DNA of 39,267 bases from the NCBI GenBank assembly GCA_023265105.1, contig JAHFUJ010000009.1, positions 1-39,267 of the forward strand. The letters run 5' to 3'. The notes below the pieces were generated by a model. The model saw only the letters and a list, made by a program, of their open reading frames with translations. It made no database searches and was not told the origin of the DNA. Positions 1-7,870 of this stretch are shown here, one piece after another (the first letter of the stretch is position 1; each line of letters begins with the position of its first letter). Both the position numbers and the translations under genes were made by a program. This stretch comes from Acidobacteriota bacterium. GTDB lineage: Bacteria > Acidobacteriota > Vicinamibacteria > Vicinamibacterales > CAVVIG01.

Positions 1-2587
1 CGTAGGTGACGCCCGTCAGCGGAAACGTGCTCGCCATATAGGGACGCTCGAAGAGCATCGCCGGACGACCCGCCGAAAACGCCGGGGCCGTCGTGACCGG
101 CACCGCCATCATCCGGTCGGCGCTCCGGTAGAACAGCTCGCGGCCGTTCGGGTTCCACGCGGGCTCGATGCCGCCGTCGGTCGAGATCTGCCACTTGCCC
201 CCCGGGCCTGGATACGGCTGCACGTAGATCTCCGGACGTCCCGACTCGTTCGACACGTAGGCGATCCATTTCCCGTCTGGCGAAAAGCGTGGTGCTCCTT
301 CAGTGGTTGGCGTGCTCAGGAACAGCTTCCGCGTACCGTCTTTGAGCGACAGAATCCAGATGTCTCGCTGCGTCTTCGGGTCGGCCCGGATGAACGCGAT
401 CAACTGCCCGTCGGGAGAAGCCGAGAGCGGCAAGTCGGCCACCTGATCGGCCGTGCTGAGACGCTTGCTGCCACCGCTACCGTCGGCCATCTCCCAGAAG
501 AGACTCGAAGGGGTGCCCTCGCGGTTCGAACGGTTCACGATGTGAACGCCATCGGACGTCCACAACGGCCCGTCGTTCTGGTTGCCCGTGAACGTCAGGC
601 GGGTCAACGTGTCGCGGGCGATGTCGTAGACCCACGTCTGGCCCTCCACCTCGACGGCCACCCGCCTTCCGTCGGGCGACAGACGCGGCCAGTCGTATTC
701 GCGAGGTGCGGCCGGAAGCGCCTGTTCGGTGCCGTCGCGCGCCACCCACACGAGCGTGCGCTGAATCGTCGAGGCGCCCGACACGTAGACCAGCGTGCCG
801 GTGTCCGAGAAGCTGTACTGCGGGAAGCCGGCGACTGTCTGAAGCACACCCTGCACGAGAGGAACGGGGTTGCCCGTGACGGTCTGCGTATTGAGATCGA
901 ACGGCACGGCAAAGATCGTCCCCGTCTGCGCGTACACCAGATGCCCGGTCGGCGCATAGCGCGGTGCCGTGCCGGCCGGGACGAGCTCACGCTGCTGGCC
1001 GCTCAGTGACGAGTACATCACGTGGACCTGGGTCGCGTTCGGACCGGTGGGAATCGCAAACAGCACCCCCCGACCCCCCGGCAGCACATCCGGCAACCGA
1101 TGCGTGCCTTCGCCCTGTCCAATATGGGTCAGCGGGCGCAACGTCCCTCCCGTCTCCGGCACCTGTTGCAGGCCCGTCGGGGTTGCCGTCGTGATTACGC
1201 CGTCGCCGCCCCAGGATGCACCGTTACCGCCGAATTGACCCAGAGGCAGCACGGCGCCACCACCCACCGAAACCTTGGACATACCGTTTGCGGTGTTGAA
1301 GCCAACCCACTGACCGTCTGGGGAGAAGAACGGACCGAGGGCATTGACAGTGCCCGGCAGCGCTCTGACCTGGCCGGTTTCGACGCTGCGAAGGTAGATC
1401 TGCGACGCACCACCACTTGTCGCGGCGTACGCGATGGAGCGCCCGTCGCGCGAAATTGTGACCGACGACATGACATTCACCGCGCCGTTGATCGTCACCC
1501 GTTCGTCAGCGCCCAACGGGATCGCAAACCGCATCGTCTGCTGCGGTGCGCCAGAGGACGGCGACTCGATCCTCCATGTCGCGGCGGCACCAACTGCTAC
1601 TCCTGCGAAGAGTACCCCCGCCGCAGACGCCCAGCGGCTGCGCCACCATCGGGCGCCGCCGCGCGCGACGGGGACGGCCACGTCTGCCGCGACCGAGCGG
1701 CTCGACTCGGTGTCGCGCTTCAGCCGCGCCAGATCGGCGCGCATCTCGGCGGCGCTCTGGTAGCGCAGCTTTCGATCCTTCTCGAGCGCCTTGCTGATGA
1801 CGCGTTCGAGCTCGACGGGCAGATCGGGATTAATACGCCCTGGCGCCGTTGGTGCCTTGTTGATGATCGAGTTGAAGATCGCCGCCGACGTGTTGCCCTG
1901 AAACGGCAGCCGCCCCGTCGCCATCTCATACAGCACGACACCGAGTGAGAAGAGGTCGGTGCGCGCGTCCATTTCGTCCTGTCCCAGCGCCTGCTCCGGC
2001 GACATGTACGCCACCGTGCCGAGGGCCGTGCCGGGGCTCGTCAGGTTCTCGCGACTCACGCCCGCGGTGTCCAGTTGCGAGACGCCGATTCCAACCGCGC
2101 CGCCGGCCCCGCGCTGCTCGAGCTTCGCCAGGCCGAAGTCGAGAACCTTGGCGTGGCCGCGCGTGGTCACGAAGATGTTGGCGGGCTTGATGTCGCGGTG
2201 CACGATGCCCTTCGTGTGCGCGGCGTCGAGGGCGTCGGCAATCTGCGTAGCGATGTCGAGCAGCGAATCGACCGGCACCGGCCTGCCACCGGTCCGATCC
2301 TTCAGCGTGCTGCCCTCCAGAAACTCCATCGCGAGAAACGGATGGCCGTCGGATTCGTCTACTTCGTAGATCGTGCAGATGTTCGGGTGATTGAGCGCGG
2401 AGGCCGCACGCGCTTCGCGCTTGAAGCGCTCGAGCGCCTGGCGATCCTGCGCCAGCTCGTCGGGGAGGAACTTGAGCGCCGCCAGACGCCCCAGGCGGAC
2501 ATCCTCCGCCTTGTAGACCACGCCCATCCCGCCGCCGCCGATCCGTTCGATCACGCGGTAGTGGGAAACGGTCTCGCCAACCTGCAT
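1..2587 (-). CDS. Serine/threonine protein kinase with C-terminal TolB-like beta-propeller (partial, runs off left edge)
   Basis: This is a membrane-anchored sensor-type Ser/Thr kinase with about 862 codons visible. The start is the ATG at 2587, because the kinase domain begins at once after it. Visible landmarks: glycine loop GGGGMG at residues 17-22, ATP lysine K39 in AALKF, catalytic HRDIKPAN from H130, DFG at 150-152, and [11 protein letters not shown] in the activation segment. One hydrophobic segment follows at about 312-330 ([15 protein letters not shown]). The rest is WD40/TolB-like repeats with SPDG signatures and the closing motif [20 protein letters not shown]. By family knowledge, the kinase is cytoplasmic and the propeller lies across the membrane; ligand and substrates are unknown. 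The frame is open to base 1, so the C-terminus is missing from the window. A second member of the family is at the other end of the window. Confidence 0.95.
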   Translation of the reverse strand, partial: MQVGETVSHYRVIERIGGGGMGVVYKAEDVRLGRLAALKFLPDELAQDRQALERFKREARAASALNHPNICTIYEVDESDGHPFLAMEFLEGSTLKDRTGGRPVPVDSLLDIATQIADALDAAHTKGIVHRDIKPANIFVTTRGHAKVLDFGLAKLEQRGAGGAVGIGVSQLDTAGVSRENLTSPGTALGTVAYMSPEQALGQDEMDARTDLFSLGVVLYEMATGRLPFQGNTSAAIFNSIINKAPTAPGRINPDLPVELERVISKALEKDRKLRYQSAAEMRADLARLKRDTESSRSVAADVAVPVARGGARWWRSRWASAAGVLFAGVAVGAAATWRIESPSSGAPQQTMRFAIPLGADERVTINGAVNVMSSVTISRDGRSIAYAATSGGASQIYLRSVETGQVRALPGTVNALGPFFSPDGQWVGFNTANGMSKVSVGGGAVLPLGQFGGNGASWGGDGVITTATPTGLQQVPETGGTLRPLTHIGQGEGTHRLPDVLPGGRGVLFAIPTGPNATQVHVMYSSLSGQQRELVPAGTAPRYAPTGHLVYAQTGTIFAVPFDLNTQTVTGNPVPLVQGVLQTVAGFPQYSFSDTGTLVYVSGASTIQRTLVWVARDGTEQALPAAPREYDWPRLSPDGRRVAVEVEGQTWVYDIARDTLTRLTFTGNQNDGPLWTSDGVHIVNRSNREGTPSSLFWEMADGSGGSKRLSTADQVADLPLSASPDGQLIAFIRADPKTQRDIWILSLKDGTRKLFLSTPTTEGAPRFSPDGKWIAYVSNESGRPEIYVQPYPGPGGKWQISTDGGIEPAWNPNGRELFYRSADRMMAVPVTTAPAFSAGRPAMLFERPYMASTFPLTGVTY

Positions 2588-2739
2588 GCGCCAGCCTCCC
2601 GACTGTTGGACCTGGATTGTGGGGAATGTGCCGAGGGAATACTAGCGCCATTCCGTCCCGGCTGCGCGTGCGCCTCCGCCTTCGCGCTGGTCGCGACGGA
2701 CAACCTTCGCCGAGAAGTGATGGGGCTAATGTAGACGGA

Positions 2740-3042
2740 TTAGACAGCCATCTCGCCAGGAATAATCCTCCTGAACGACGGCCCGAGCACCACGCCGCCG
2801 ACGACTTCCCCGATGACCGGCGGCTGGCCGATCGCCGCAAACAGACGGCCGAGCAGCTGGCCGACGACGACCACGGCGGTGAGCGCGACCAGCAGGTGCA
2901 GGAGGACGCTCTGCGCGGCGGAGGTGGAGGCGGCGGTCGTGAGACGCGCCACGTCCGGCGCCGGCGCGGAGAGGGTATCGCCGATGCGGCGGACGAGCAG
3001 GAGGATCGCCACGGCACCGAGCACCATGGCGACGTAAGCCAC
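2740..3042 (-). pseudogene. Truncated Kef-type cation/proton antiporter N-terminus
   Basis: This short minus-strand frame encodes two hydrophobic helices (AYVAMVLGAVAILLLV and HLLVALTAVVVVGQLLGRLF) followed by QPPVIGEVVGGVVLGPS, the hallmark first-helix motif of CPA2/Kef-type Na+/H+ or K+/H+ antiporters. A complete antiporter has about 10-13 membrane helices and 400 or more residues; this frame stops after about 95-100, at RRIIPGEMAV. I see no continuation of the transporter in any frame of the 150 bp downstream, which looks like disturbed non-coding DNA. The start is uncertain: ATG at 3027 or GTG at 3042. The frame follows the halogenase-like gene closely, so it is probably co-transcribed. 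I infer a gene remnant left by a deletion; a functional mini-protein cannot be excluded. Confidence 0.7.
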
Positions 3043-3059
3043 GGCGGCCCGTGTCGTCT

Positions 3060-4382
3060 TCAGGGGCGGCGTCCCTCGGGAAGCACGAGCTCGTTGGCCT
3101 TGTCGGGCACCTGGTCGGCGGGCGTCCCGGCGTCCCAGCGGGGCACCGGCGTCTTTCCCGGCGGATAGAGCGACTCCAGCGGCCCCCACACTTGATCCAC
3201 GCGATCGGTGAAGAGATCCCCGATCAGGATATCGGTCAGCGTGCCCTGCAGGTGCGGGTACGTGCGGACCATGCCGCCAAAGCTGAAGCCGTCGTAGTAC
3301 TCGCACACGAGGCGCCGCATGCGATCGACCCCCTCGTTGAAGCCCGCGCCCCACTTCCCGAGCTGCGCACCGGATGTGTCTCCCGTCCTCAGCCCTTCGA
3401 CGACCGCGTCGGCGGCCATCTCTCCCGACTTGAGCGCCAGGAGCACGCCGGACGAGTACAACGGATCGAGGAAGCCGAACGCATCGCCGACGAGCACCCA
3501 GCCGTCGCCGGCCACCTGCTTCGATCGATAGGAGTAGTCCTTCGTCGCAAAATACCCCGTGACCCGCTTTGCGTTCGCCACGCGTTCCTTGACGCCCGGG
3601 CACCCTTCGACTTCCTCCTCGTAGGTCTGCGCGTAGTTGTTGCGCCCCTTGAACAGATAGTCGAACGGCGCCACGACGCCGACGCTGAGGATGTCGCTGT
3701 GGAGGGGGATATACCAGAACCAGCCGTTCTTGTTGCCGGTCTGGATGACGAGCGTGGCGCCTTCGTCGCGTCCGGTGTCGCGATACGCTCCTTCCCAGTA
3801 CGTCCAGATCGCGCCCTTGTTCAACATCGGATCCCAGACGCGCAGCCGCAGGCGGTTCATGATGAGCCCGTTCTGCCCGCTGGCGTCGACGACGACCTGC
3901 GCGCGCACCTCGCGGAACGAACCGTCCTCGTCCTTGATCTTCACGCCAACGGCGCGATCGCCCTCGAACACGACGTCGTGCACGCGCACGCCCTCGTGCA
4001 CGGCTACGCCGTGCTCGCGCGCGTTGTCCAGCATCATCTGGTCGAACTGGCTGCGGACTACTTGCCACGTCTGGGAGCACTCGTGCGGTTTGTTATCCCA
4101 GAAGTAGAAGGGAGCGGAGTTCCGGCCGTGCGCGTTCACGAACTGCACGCTGTACTTCTTGACGAAGTGGCTCTGCTGCATCTTCGGCAGCATGTTGAGC
4201 CGCTTCAGCACCCAGTACGTCTCGGGGATCAGCGATTCGCCGATGTGAAAACGCGGGAAGCGTTCGCGCTCGAAGAGCTGCACGGCAACGCCCTGCTGGG
4301 CCATGAGCGTGGAGACCGTCGAGCCGGCGGGGCCGCCTCCGATCACCACGACATCGGGACTTGTTCGACCGTCCACGGACAT
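3060..4382 (-). CDS. FAD-dependent oxidoreductase, flavin-dependent halogenase family
   Basis: The 440-aa protein has the N-terminal dinucleotide fold (VVVIGGGPAG, residues 11-20), the HIGESLIP motif at 46-53 typical of halogenases acting on phenolic or carrier-bound substrates, a KK pair at 75-76 where the catalytic lysine is expected, and WFWYIP at 221-226, matching the WxWxIP signature that separates flavin halogenases from monooxygenases. GDAFGFLDPLYSSG (299-312) is the second FAD-binding motif. Family members oxidise FADH2 with O2 and make HOCl or HOBr, or catalyse related oxidations; the substrate here is unknown. A GGAGGAG ribosome site lies in the end of the upstream thioesterase gene, 6 bp before this ATG, so the genes form an operon. 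Whether it truly halogenates is inference; many homologues are only described as oxidoreductases. Confidence 0.85.
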   Translation of the reverse strand: MSVDGRTSPDVVVIGGGPAGSTVSTLMAQQGVAVQLFERERFPRFHIGESLIPETYWVLKRLNMLPKMQQSHFVKKYSVQFVNAHGRNSAPFYFWDNKPHECSQTWQVVRSQFDQMMLDNAREHGVAVHEGVRVHDVVFEGDRAVGVKIKDEDGSFREVRAQVVVDASGQNGLIMNRLRLRVWDPMLNKGAIWTYWEGAYRDTGRDEGATLVIQTGNKNGWFWYIPLHSDILSVGVVAPFDYLFKGRNNYAQTYEEEVEGCPGVKERVANAKRVTGYFATKDYSYRSKQVAGDGWVLVGDAFGFLDPLYSSGVLLALKSGEMAADAVVEGLRTGDTSGAQLGKWGAGFNEGVDRMRRLVCEYYDGFSFGGMVRTYPHLQGTLTDILIGDLFTDRVDQVWGPLESLYPPGKTPVPRWDAGTPADQVPDKANELVLPEGRRP

Positions 4383-4388
4383 CCGTCG

Positions 4389-4808
4389 TTACTCCTCCAC
4401 TGCGAACCGGCGCGCGATCTCGGCCGGAATCGAGACGGCCTTCATCGGCTCGCCCGGCCGCGTGCTGCTGACGCAGACGACCGTCAGCGTGCCGGTGGCA
4501 ATCTTCACGTCGTCGCGCGTGAGCTCGCAGGTGTAGCGGATCGTCTTGTCACTCATCGCGGCTATGCGAATCGACACGTCGAACTCGTCTTCGAACCGGA
4601 GCGGATGATGGTAGTCGAAGGCCGCGGACATGCGCGGGAAGCCGACAGCCTTGTCAGCCGGTGCGATACTCAGCCCGGCCTCCCGCCACAGTGCGTGCTC
4701 GGCCTCTTCCATGTAGCGGAAGTACCAGCTGAAATGGACGATGCCGGCCGAATCGACCTCGTAGAACTGGACGCGACGTCGGATCCGGTACCCGGAACGG
4801 GCGGTCAT
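4389..4808 (-). CDS. Acyl-CoA/4-hydroxybenzoyl-CoA-type hotdog thioesterase
   Basis: This 139-aa protein is a full-length single hotdog domain of the YbgC/FadM/4-hydroxybenzoyl-CoA thioesterase type. The signature near the N-terminus, YEVDSAGIVHFSWYFRYMEE, places the catalytic Asp in the usual position (D-x-x-G-x-V). The middle of the protein (FDYHHPLRFEDEFDV) matches the second conserved block. Members hydrolyse acyl- or aryl-CoA, or acyl-carrier-protein, thioesters in the cytoplasm. The gene starts 6 bp after the radical SAM gene and ends 6 bp before the halogenase-like gene, so the three are almost certainly one transcript. The context suggests release of a modified acyl or aryl product rather than a housekeeping role; that is inference. 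Confidence 0.88.
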   Translation of the reverse strand: MTARSGYRIRRRVQFYEVDSAGIVHFSWYFRYMEEAEHALWREAGLSIAPADKAVGFPRMSAAFDYHHPLRFEDEFDVSIRIAAMSDKTIRYTCELTRDDVKIATGTLTVVCVSSTRPGEPMKAVSIPAEIARRFAVEE

Positions 4809-4814
4809 CGGCGA

Positions 4815-6149
4815 TCAGGTGTAGCGGATTCCCGCATGCTCGCGTTTGAAGAAGCGCACGAGCAGCGTGTCGACCCGCAACAGGGCGTCGCGAGTAAATC
4901 GGACCATCTCCGCATTGGCGACGTCCAGATGGCCGTCGGCCGCGAGCGACTCGAGCGCCGGCTTGAATCGTTCGAGAATGTTCACGCCGTACTTCTCGCT
5001 GAAGTAGGCCGGTCGAACCCACCCTCGCTTGAGCTGCAGCACCAGCTCACGAATCATCCGCTCTTCATCGGTCGGCTTGTACGCGCGGCTGAGCGGCAAC
5101 TCGTCGCGGCGGATGGCTGCGCTGTAGGTCTCCCACGTGTCGAGATTCTGCATGTGGACCCCGTTCACGTGGCCGAACGACGCGACGCCAAGCCCCGCGA
5201 GGTCTGCCCCCTGCCACACCCGATCCGTGTAGAGAAACCGCGAGCGTGCCGGGTCCTTGACCGCGGTGTACGCACTGGCGACGTGATAGCCGTCTGCCTC
5301 GAGGGTCGCAAACGCCTCCTGTACCCAGCGCCGCTTCGTGGGCCAGGTCGCGACCGTCTGCGCGAACTGGCCCGTCCCTTTCAGCAGGTCGCGGCTGATC
5401 GTCGTGTTGAACGGCAGCTCCATCTGGTAGATGGTCACGCTGTCCGGCTGCAACGCGAGCGTCTTCTCGACGCAGTCGCGCCAGTTCTCCTCGGTTTCAC
5501 CGAGCATGCCGGCAATCAGATCGATGTTGATTTGAGGAAAGTCGATCGACCGGGCGTAGTCGTAGGAGCGATAGACCTCGGGCGAGCGATGCGCGCGGCC
5601 GTTCAGCGTCAGGATCTCGTCGTTGAAGTTCTCGACGCCGAGGCTCAGCCGCGTCACGCCCATGCTTCGGATCCCGGCGAGCTTGGCCTCGGTCAGCGTC
5701 CCGGGCTCGCACTCGAACGTGATCTCCTGGGCATCGTCCCAGGGCGTGACCGCCGTGAGCCGCTTGACGAGACCATCGAGCTGCCTGGTCGAGAGAAACG
5801 AGGGCGTTCCGCCGCCGAAGTAAACGAAGTCGATCGGCCGGCCGGAGAGCGCCGGCATTCGCGCAGTGAGCTCCCACTCGCGGCCCAGCACGTCGAGATA
5901 GTCGACGACTTCCTCGGCGTTCTTGTCGGTGTAGACGCGGAAATAGCAGAAATGGCAGCGTTTCCGGCAGAAAGGAATGTGCAGATACATCCCGAGTGGA
6001 ACAGCCGTCGCTGGGGCACTGCGGAGCGCGGGCAGTGCATCACACTGCACGGCGTCGGCGTTCCACACGGAGAACGGGGGATAGTTGGCGACGAAATAGC
6101 TCCCCACTTCTGTCTGTTCGACGACCGCCAGCGATCTTCCTTCCACCAC
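4815..6149 (-). CDS. HemN/HemW-like radical SAM protein
   Basis: A radical SAM enzyme of about 444 aa from the coproporphyrinogen-oxidase-like family. The [4Fe-4S] motif is CRKRCHFCYF (C61, C65, C68; CX3CX2C), preceded by MYLHIPF as in HemN and HemW. FVYFGGGTPSFL follows, then the SAM-binding strands and a HemN C-terminal domain (EERMIRELVLQLKRGW). I chose GTG at 6149 (or 6146), because TEVGSYFVANYPPFSVW just downstream is a conserved N-terminal block, and sequence upstream is not conserved-looking. A -10-like TATAGT at 6165-6160 would put transcription start near the start codon, so the mRNA may be leaderless. CYF after the third Cys differs from the CxC common in true HemN, so haem synthesis is doubtful. 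It heads the operon with a thioesterase and a halogenase-like enzyme. Confidence 0.85.
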   Translation of the reverse strand: MVEGRSLAVVEQTEVGSYFVANYPPFSVWNADAVQCDALPALRSAPATAVPLGMYLHIPFCRKRCHFCYFRVYTDKNAEEVVDYLDVLGREWELTARMPALSGRPIDFVYFGGGTPSFLSTRQLDGLVKRLTAVTPWDDAQEITFECEPGTLTEAKLAGIRSMGVTRLSLGVENFNDEILTLNGRAHRSPEVYRSYDYARSIDFPQINIDLIAGMLGETEENWRDCVEKTLALQPDSVTIYQMELPFNTTISRDLLKGTGQFAQTVATWPTKRRWVQEAFATLEADGYHVASAYTAVKDPARSRFLYTDRVWQGADLAGLGVASFGHVNGVHMQNLDTWETYSAAIRRDELPLSRAYKPTDEERMIRELVLQLKRGWVRPAYFSEKYGVNILERFKPALESLAADGHLDVANAEMVRFTRDALLRVDTLLVRFFKREHAGIRYT

Positions 6150-6305
6150 AATGCGGTCAACTATACCGCAGCGAACCTGATTGACACGTTGCGGCCGCGC
6201 CTGCAATAGTCCCGGCAGTCGGCAGTCGGCAGCCCTCTGCGTAACTGCCCACTGCGCACTGTCGTATATTGATGGTTCGGCGCACGGCGCCCTCATCACC
6301 AGACC
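6150..6305. promoter_or_regulatory. Divergent promoter region with 7-bp-periodic inverted repeat
   Basis: This 156-bp spacer separates the minus-strand radical SAM operon from the plus-strand membrane-protein gene. On the minus strand there is TATAGT (6165-6160) with GTGTCA 16 bp upstream. On the plus strand there is TATATT (6265-6270). Between them is an imperfect dyad: left arm 6213-6232 (CGGCAGT repeated in 7-bp steps), loop 6233-6243, right arm 6244-6264 (ACTGCCC ACTGCGC ACTGTCG). The right arm directly abuts the plus-strand -10-like box. The dyad could be an operator, a hairpin or only expanded tandem repeats; base positions are seen, function is inferred. Confidence 0.45.
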
Positions 6306-6788
6306 ATGACCATGACTCCACACGCGAGGACAAGACGTATGGGTTGGATGCTCTTCGTCGCCGGTGCCGTGCTTTCGTGGGGCGCATACGGCGCCTTCCT
6401 CTATCTGGGACAGACACAGCTCGGCAATCCACTGAAGGCGTTGCTCTGCGTCGGCGTCGCCTACTTCCTGATCGGCGTGCTCGTCCCCGTCGCCAGTCTG
6501 AGCGCCCAGGGGAGCCTCTCGAACTTCAACTCGGCGGGGCTCATCACCGCGACGATCGCCGGCGCGCTCGGCGCCGCCGGCGCCGCCTGCATCATCTACG
6601 CATTCCGCTACGGTGGGCTGCCAATCTACGTGATGCCGCTCGTCTTCGGCGGCGCACCGATCGTCAACGTGCTGGTGTCGATGGCGATCCATCCACCCAG
6701 GGCCGCGATCAACCCGCTGCTGTTCGTCGGCTTCGCGCTGGCGTCGGTCGGTGCAGGAATGGTGCTGTACTACAGGCCGACGGCGTAA
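6306..6788 (+). CDS. Small multi-pass membrane protein, DMT/EamA-like
   Basis: A 160-aa very hydrophobic protein with about five predicted membrane helices: roughly residues 12-33, 43-62, 76-98, 103-122 and 135-155. Glycine- and alanine-rich helices such as ITATIAGALGAAGAACIIYAF and a short polar N-terminus resemble half of a drug/metabolite transporter (EamA) fold, which usually has ten helices in two repeats. Half-size members act as dimers. No substrate can be read from the sequence. The start may be ATG at 6306 or the later ATG at 6339. The gene stands alone on the plus strand behind a TATATT box and ends in a GGATCGG tandem repeat before the cyclase gene. The DMT relation is by helix pattern, not by a clear motif. 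Confidence 0.7.
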   Translation: MTMTPHARTRRMGWMLFVAGAVLSWGAYGAFLYLGQTQLGNPLKALLCVGVAYFLIGVLVPVASLSAQGSLSNFNSAGLITATIAGALGAAGAACIIYAFRYGGLPIYVMPLVFGGAPIVNVLVSMAIHPPRAAINPLLFVGFALASVGAGMVLYYRPTA

Positions 6789-6816
6789 GGATCGGGGATC
6801 GGGGATCGGGGATCCC
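6789..6816. repeat. Intergenic 7-bp tandem repeat (GGATCGG)
   Basis: Three exact GGATCGG units (6789-6795, 6796-6802, 6803-6809) and a fourth variant, GGATCCC, start immediately after the stop codon of the membrane-protein gene. A similar array with another 7-bp unit lies at 32635-32662. Confidence 0.85.
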
Positions 6817-6859
6817 GGCAGCATGTCGGCCCGTGGCGTTCAATGAGGCGGAGGCACGT

Positions 6860-7858
6860 ATGAAAGCGTCGTCGGTTGGAGTGGCGGTGGCCCTCGGCGC
6901 GGCGGGACTGGCGGGCGCCTGGTGGTTGTCCACCGTGCATGCGCAGCAGGTGCCGAGGCACGAGCCGGTGAAGAAGGCGCAGATCGAGCAGTGGAAGAAG
7001 GAGTTGTCCAACTGGGGCCGCTGGGGCGCGAACGACGAGCGCGGCGCGCTGAACCTCATCACCCCGGCCAAGCGGAAGCAAGCCGCCGGTCTGGTAAGAG
7101 AAGGCTTCTCGGTCTCGATGGCGAGCGACGCCGACACGGAGAAGTCGATCGATAATCCGAATCCGTACGAGCATCGGATGCTGGCCCTCGGTTCCGACTA
7201 CATGGGCGTCGCCATGCACGGGTGGGCGCATACGCACCTCGACTCGCTGGCGCACGTCAACTACGACGGTGTGTTCTACAACGGCTACAAGCCGGACCCG
7301 CAAGTGGTCGAGCGGCAGAACGGCCACGCGAAAAATTCGATCATCAACTTCAAGGACGGGATCCTGACCCGCGGGATCCTGATCGACATACCGCGGCTGA
7401 AGGGCGTGCCGTATCTCGAGCCGGGTACGCCGATCTACATCGAGGACATTGAAGCGTGGGAGAAGAAAGCCGGCGTCAGGGTCTCGGCCGGCGATGCGCT
7501 CTTCGTCCGCACCGGCGTGTGGCCGTATCGCCGGAAGTTTGGTCCCTACGTGCGCGGCCGCGCCGGGAAAGACGCCGGTCTCGACGCCACGGTGATCCCC
7601 TGGCTGAGACAGCGCGACATCGCGGTCCTCGGCAGCGATCATCCCCAGGGGGTGAACCCCTCTGCGACCGAAATGCCCAACGCCGTGCACGATTTCGCGC
7701 TCGTCAGCCTCGGCGTCCCGTTGCTCGACAACTGCGACCTCGAGGCGCTCGCGGACGCGGCGGCCGCGAGGAATCGCTGGGAATTCATGTTCCAGACCGC
7801 GCCACTTCCGGTGCGCGGAGCCACCGGGTCGCCGGTCAATCCGATCGCCACGTTCTGA
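6860..7858 (+). CDS. Cyclase family protein (metal-dependent hydrolase), exported
   Basis: A 332-aa protein of the cyclase/kynurenine-formamidase-like superfamily, which uses a divalent metal to open amide or lactone bonds. The ATG at 6860 is supported by a GGCGGAGG ribosome site just upstream and by the hydrophobic export signal that follows (residues 5-28, ending VHAQQ). The metal-binding block is HGWAHTHLDSLAH (residues 120-132), with H126, D128 and H132 in the HxDxxxH arrangement. WGANDERGALNLIT (55-68) is a conserved N-terminal block of the long form. The gene lies 12 bp before an exported aldolase gene with its own ribosome site, so the two are probably one operon. The substrate is unknown; a periplasmic location is unusual for formamidases and is inferred from the signal. 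Confidence 0.87.
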   Translation: MKASSVGVAVALGAAGLAGAWWLSTVHAQQVPRHEPVKKAQIEQWKKELSNWGRWGANDERGALNLITPAKRKQAAGLVREGFSVSMASDADTEKSIDNPNPYEHRMLALGSDYMGVAMHGWAHTHLDSLAHVNYDGVFYNGYKPDPQVVERQNGHAKNSIINFKDGILTRGILIDIPRLKGVPYLEPGTPIYIEDIEAWEKKAGVRVSAGDALFVRTGVWPYRRKFGPYVRGRAGKDAGLDATVIPWLRQRDIAVLGSDHPQGVNPSATEMPNAVHDFALVSLGVPLLDNCDLEALADAAAARNRWEFMFQTAPLPVRGATGSPVNPIATF

Positions 7859-7870
7859 CAGGAGCAACGC

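Noticed and set aside
4815-6149. Oxygen-independent coproporphyrinogen oxidase HemN
   Set aside because: The motif reads CYF after the third Cys, the neighbours are not haem genes, and the family contains many enzymes with other roles.
3051-6209. A plus-strand open frame of 1052 codons over the halogenase, thioesterase and radical SAM genes
   Set aside because: It is the antisense shadow of three well-supported genes in high-GC DNA; its translation is rich in Arg, His and Asp and shows no domain.
6214-6264. CRISPR-like repeats
   Set aside because: Units are only 7 bp, without spacers and without cas genes nearby.
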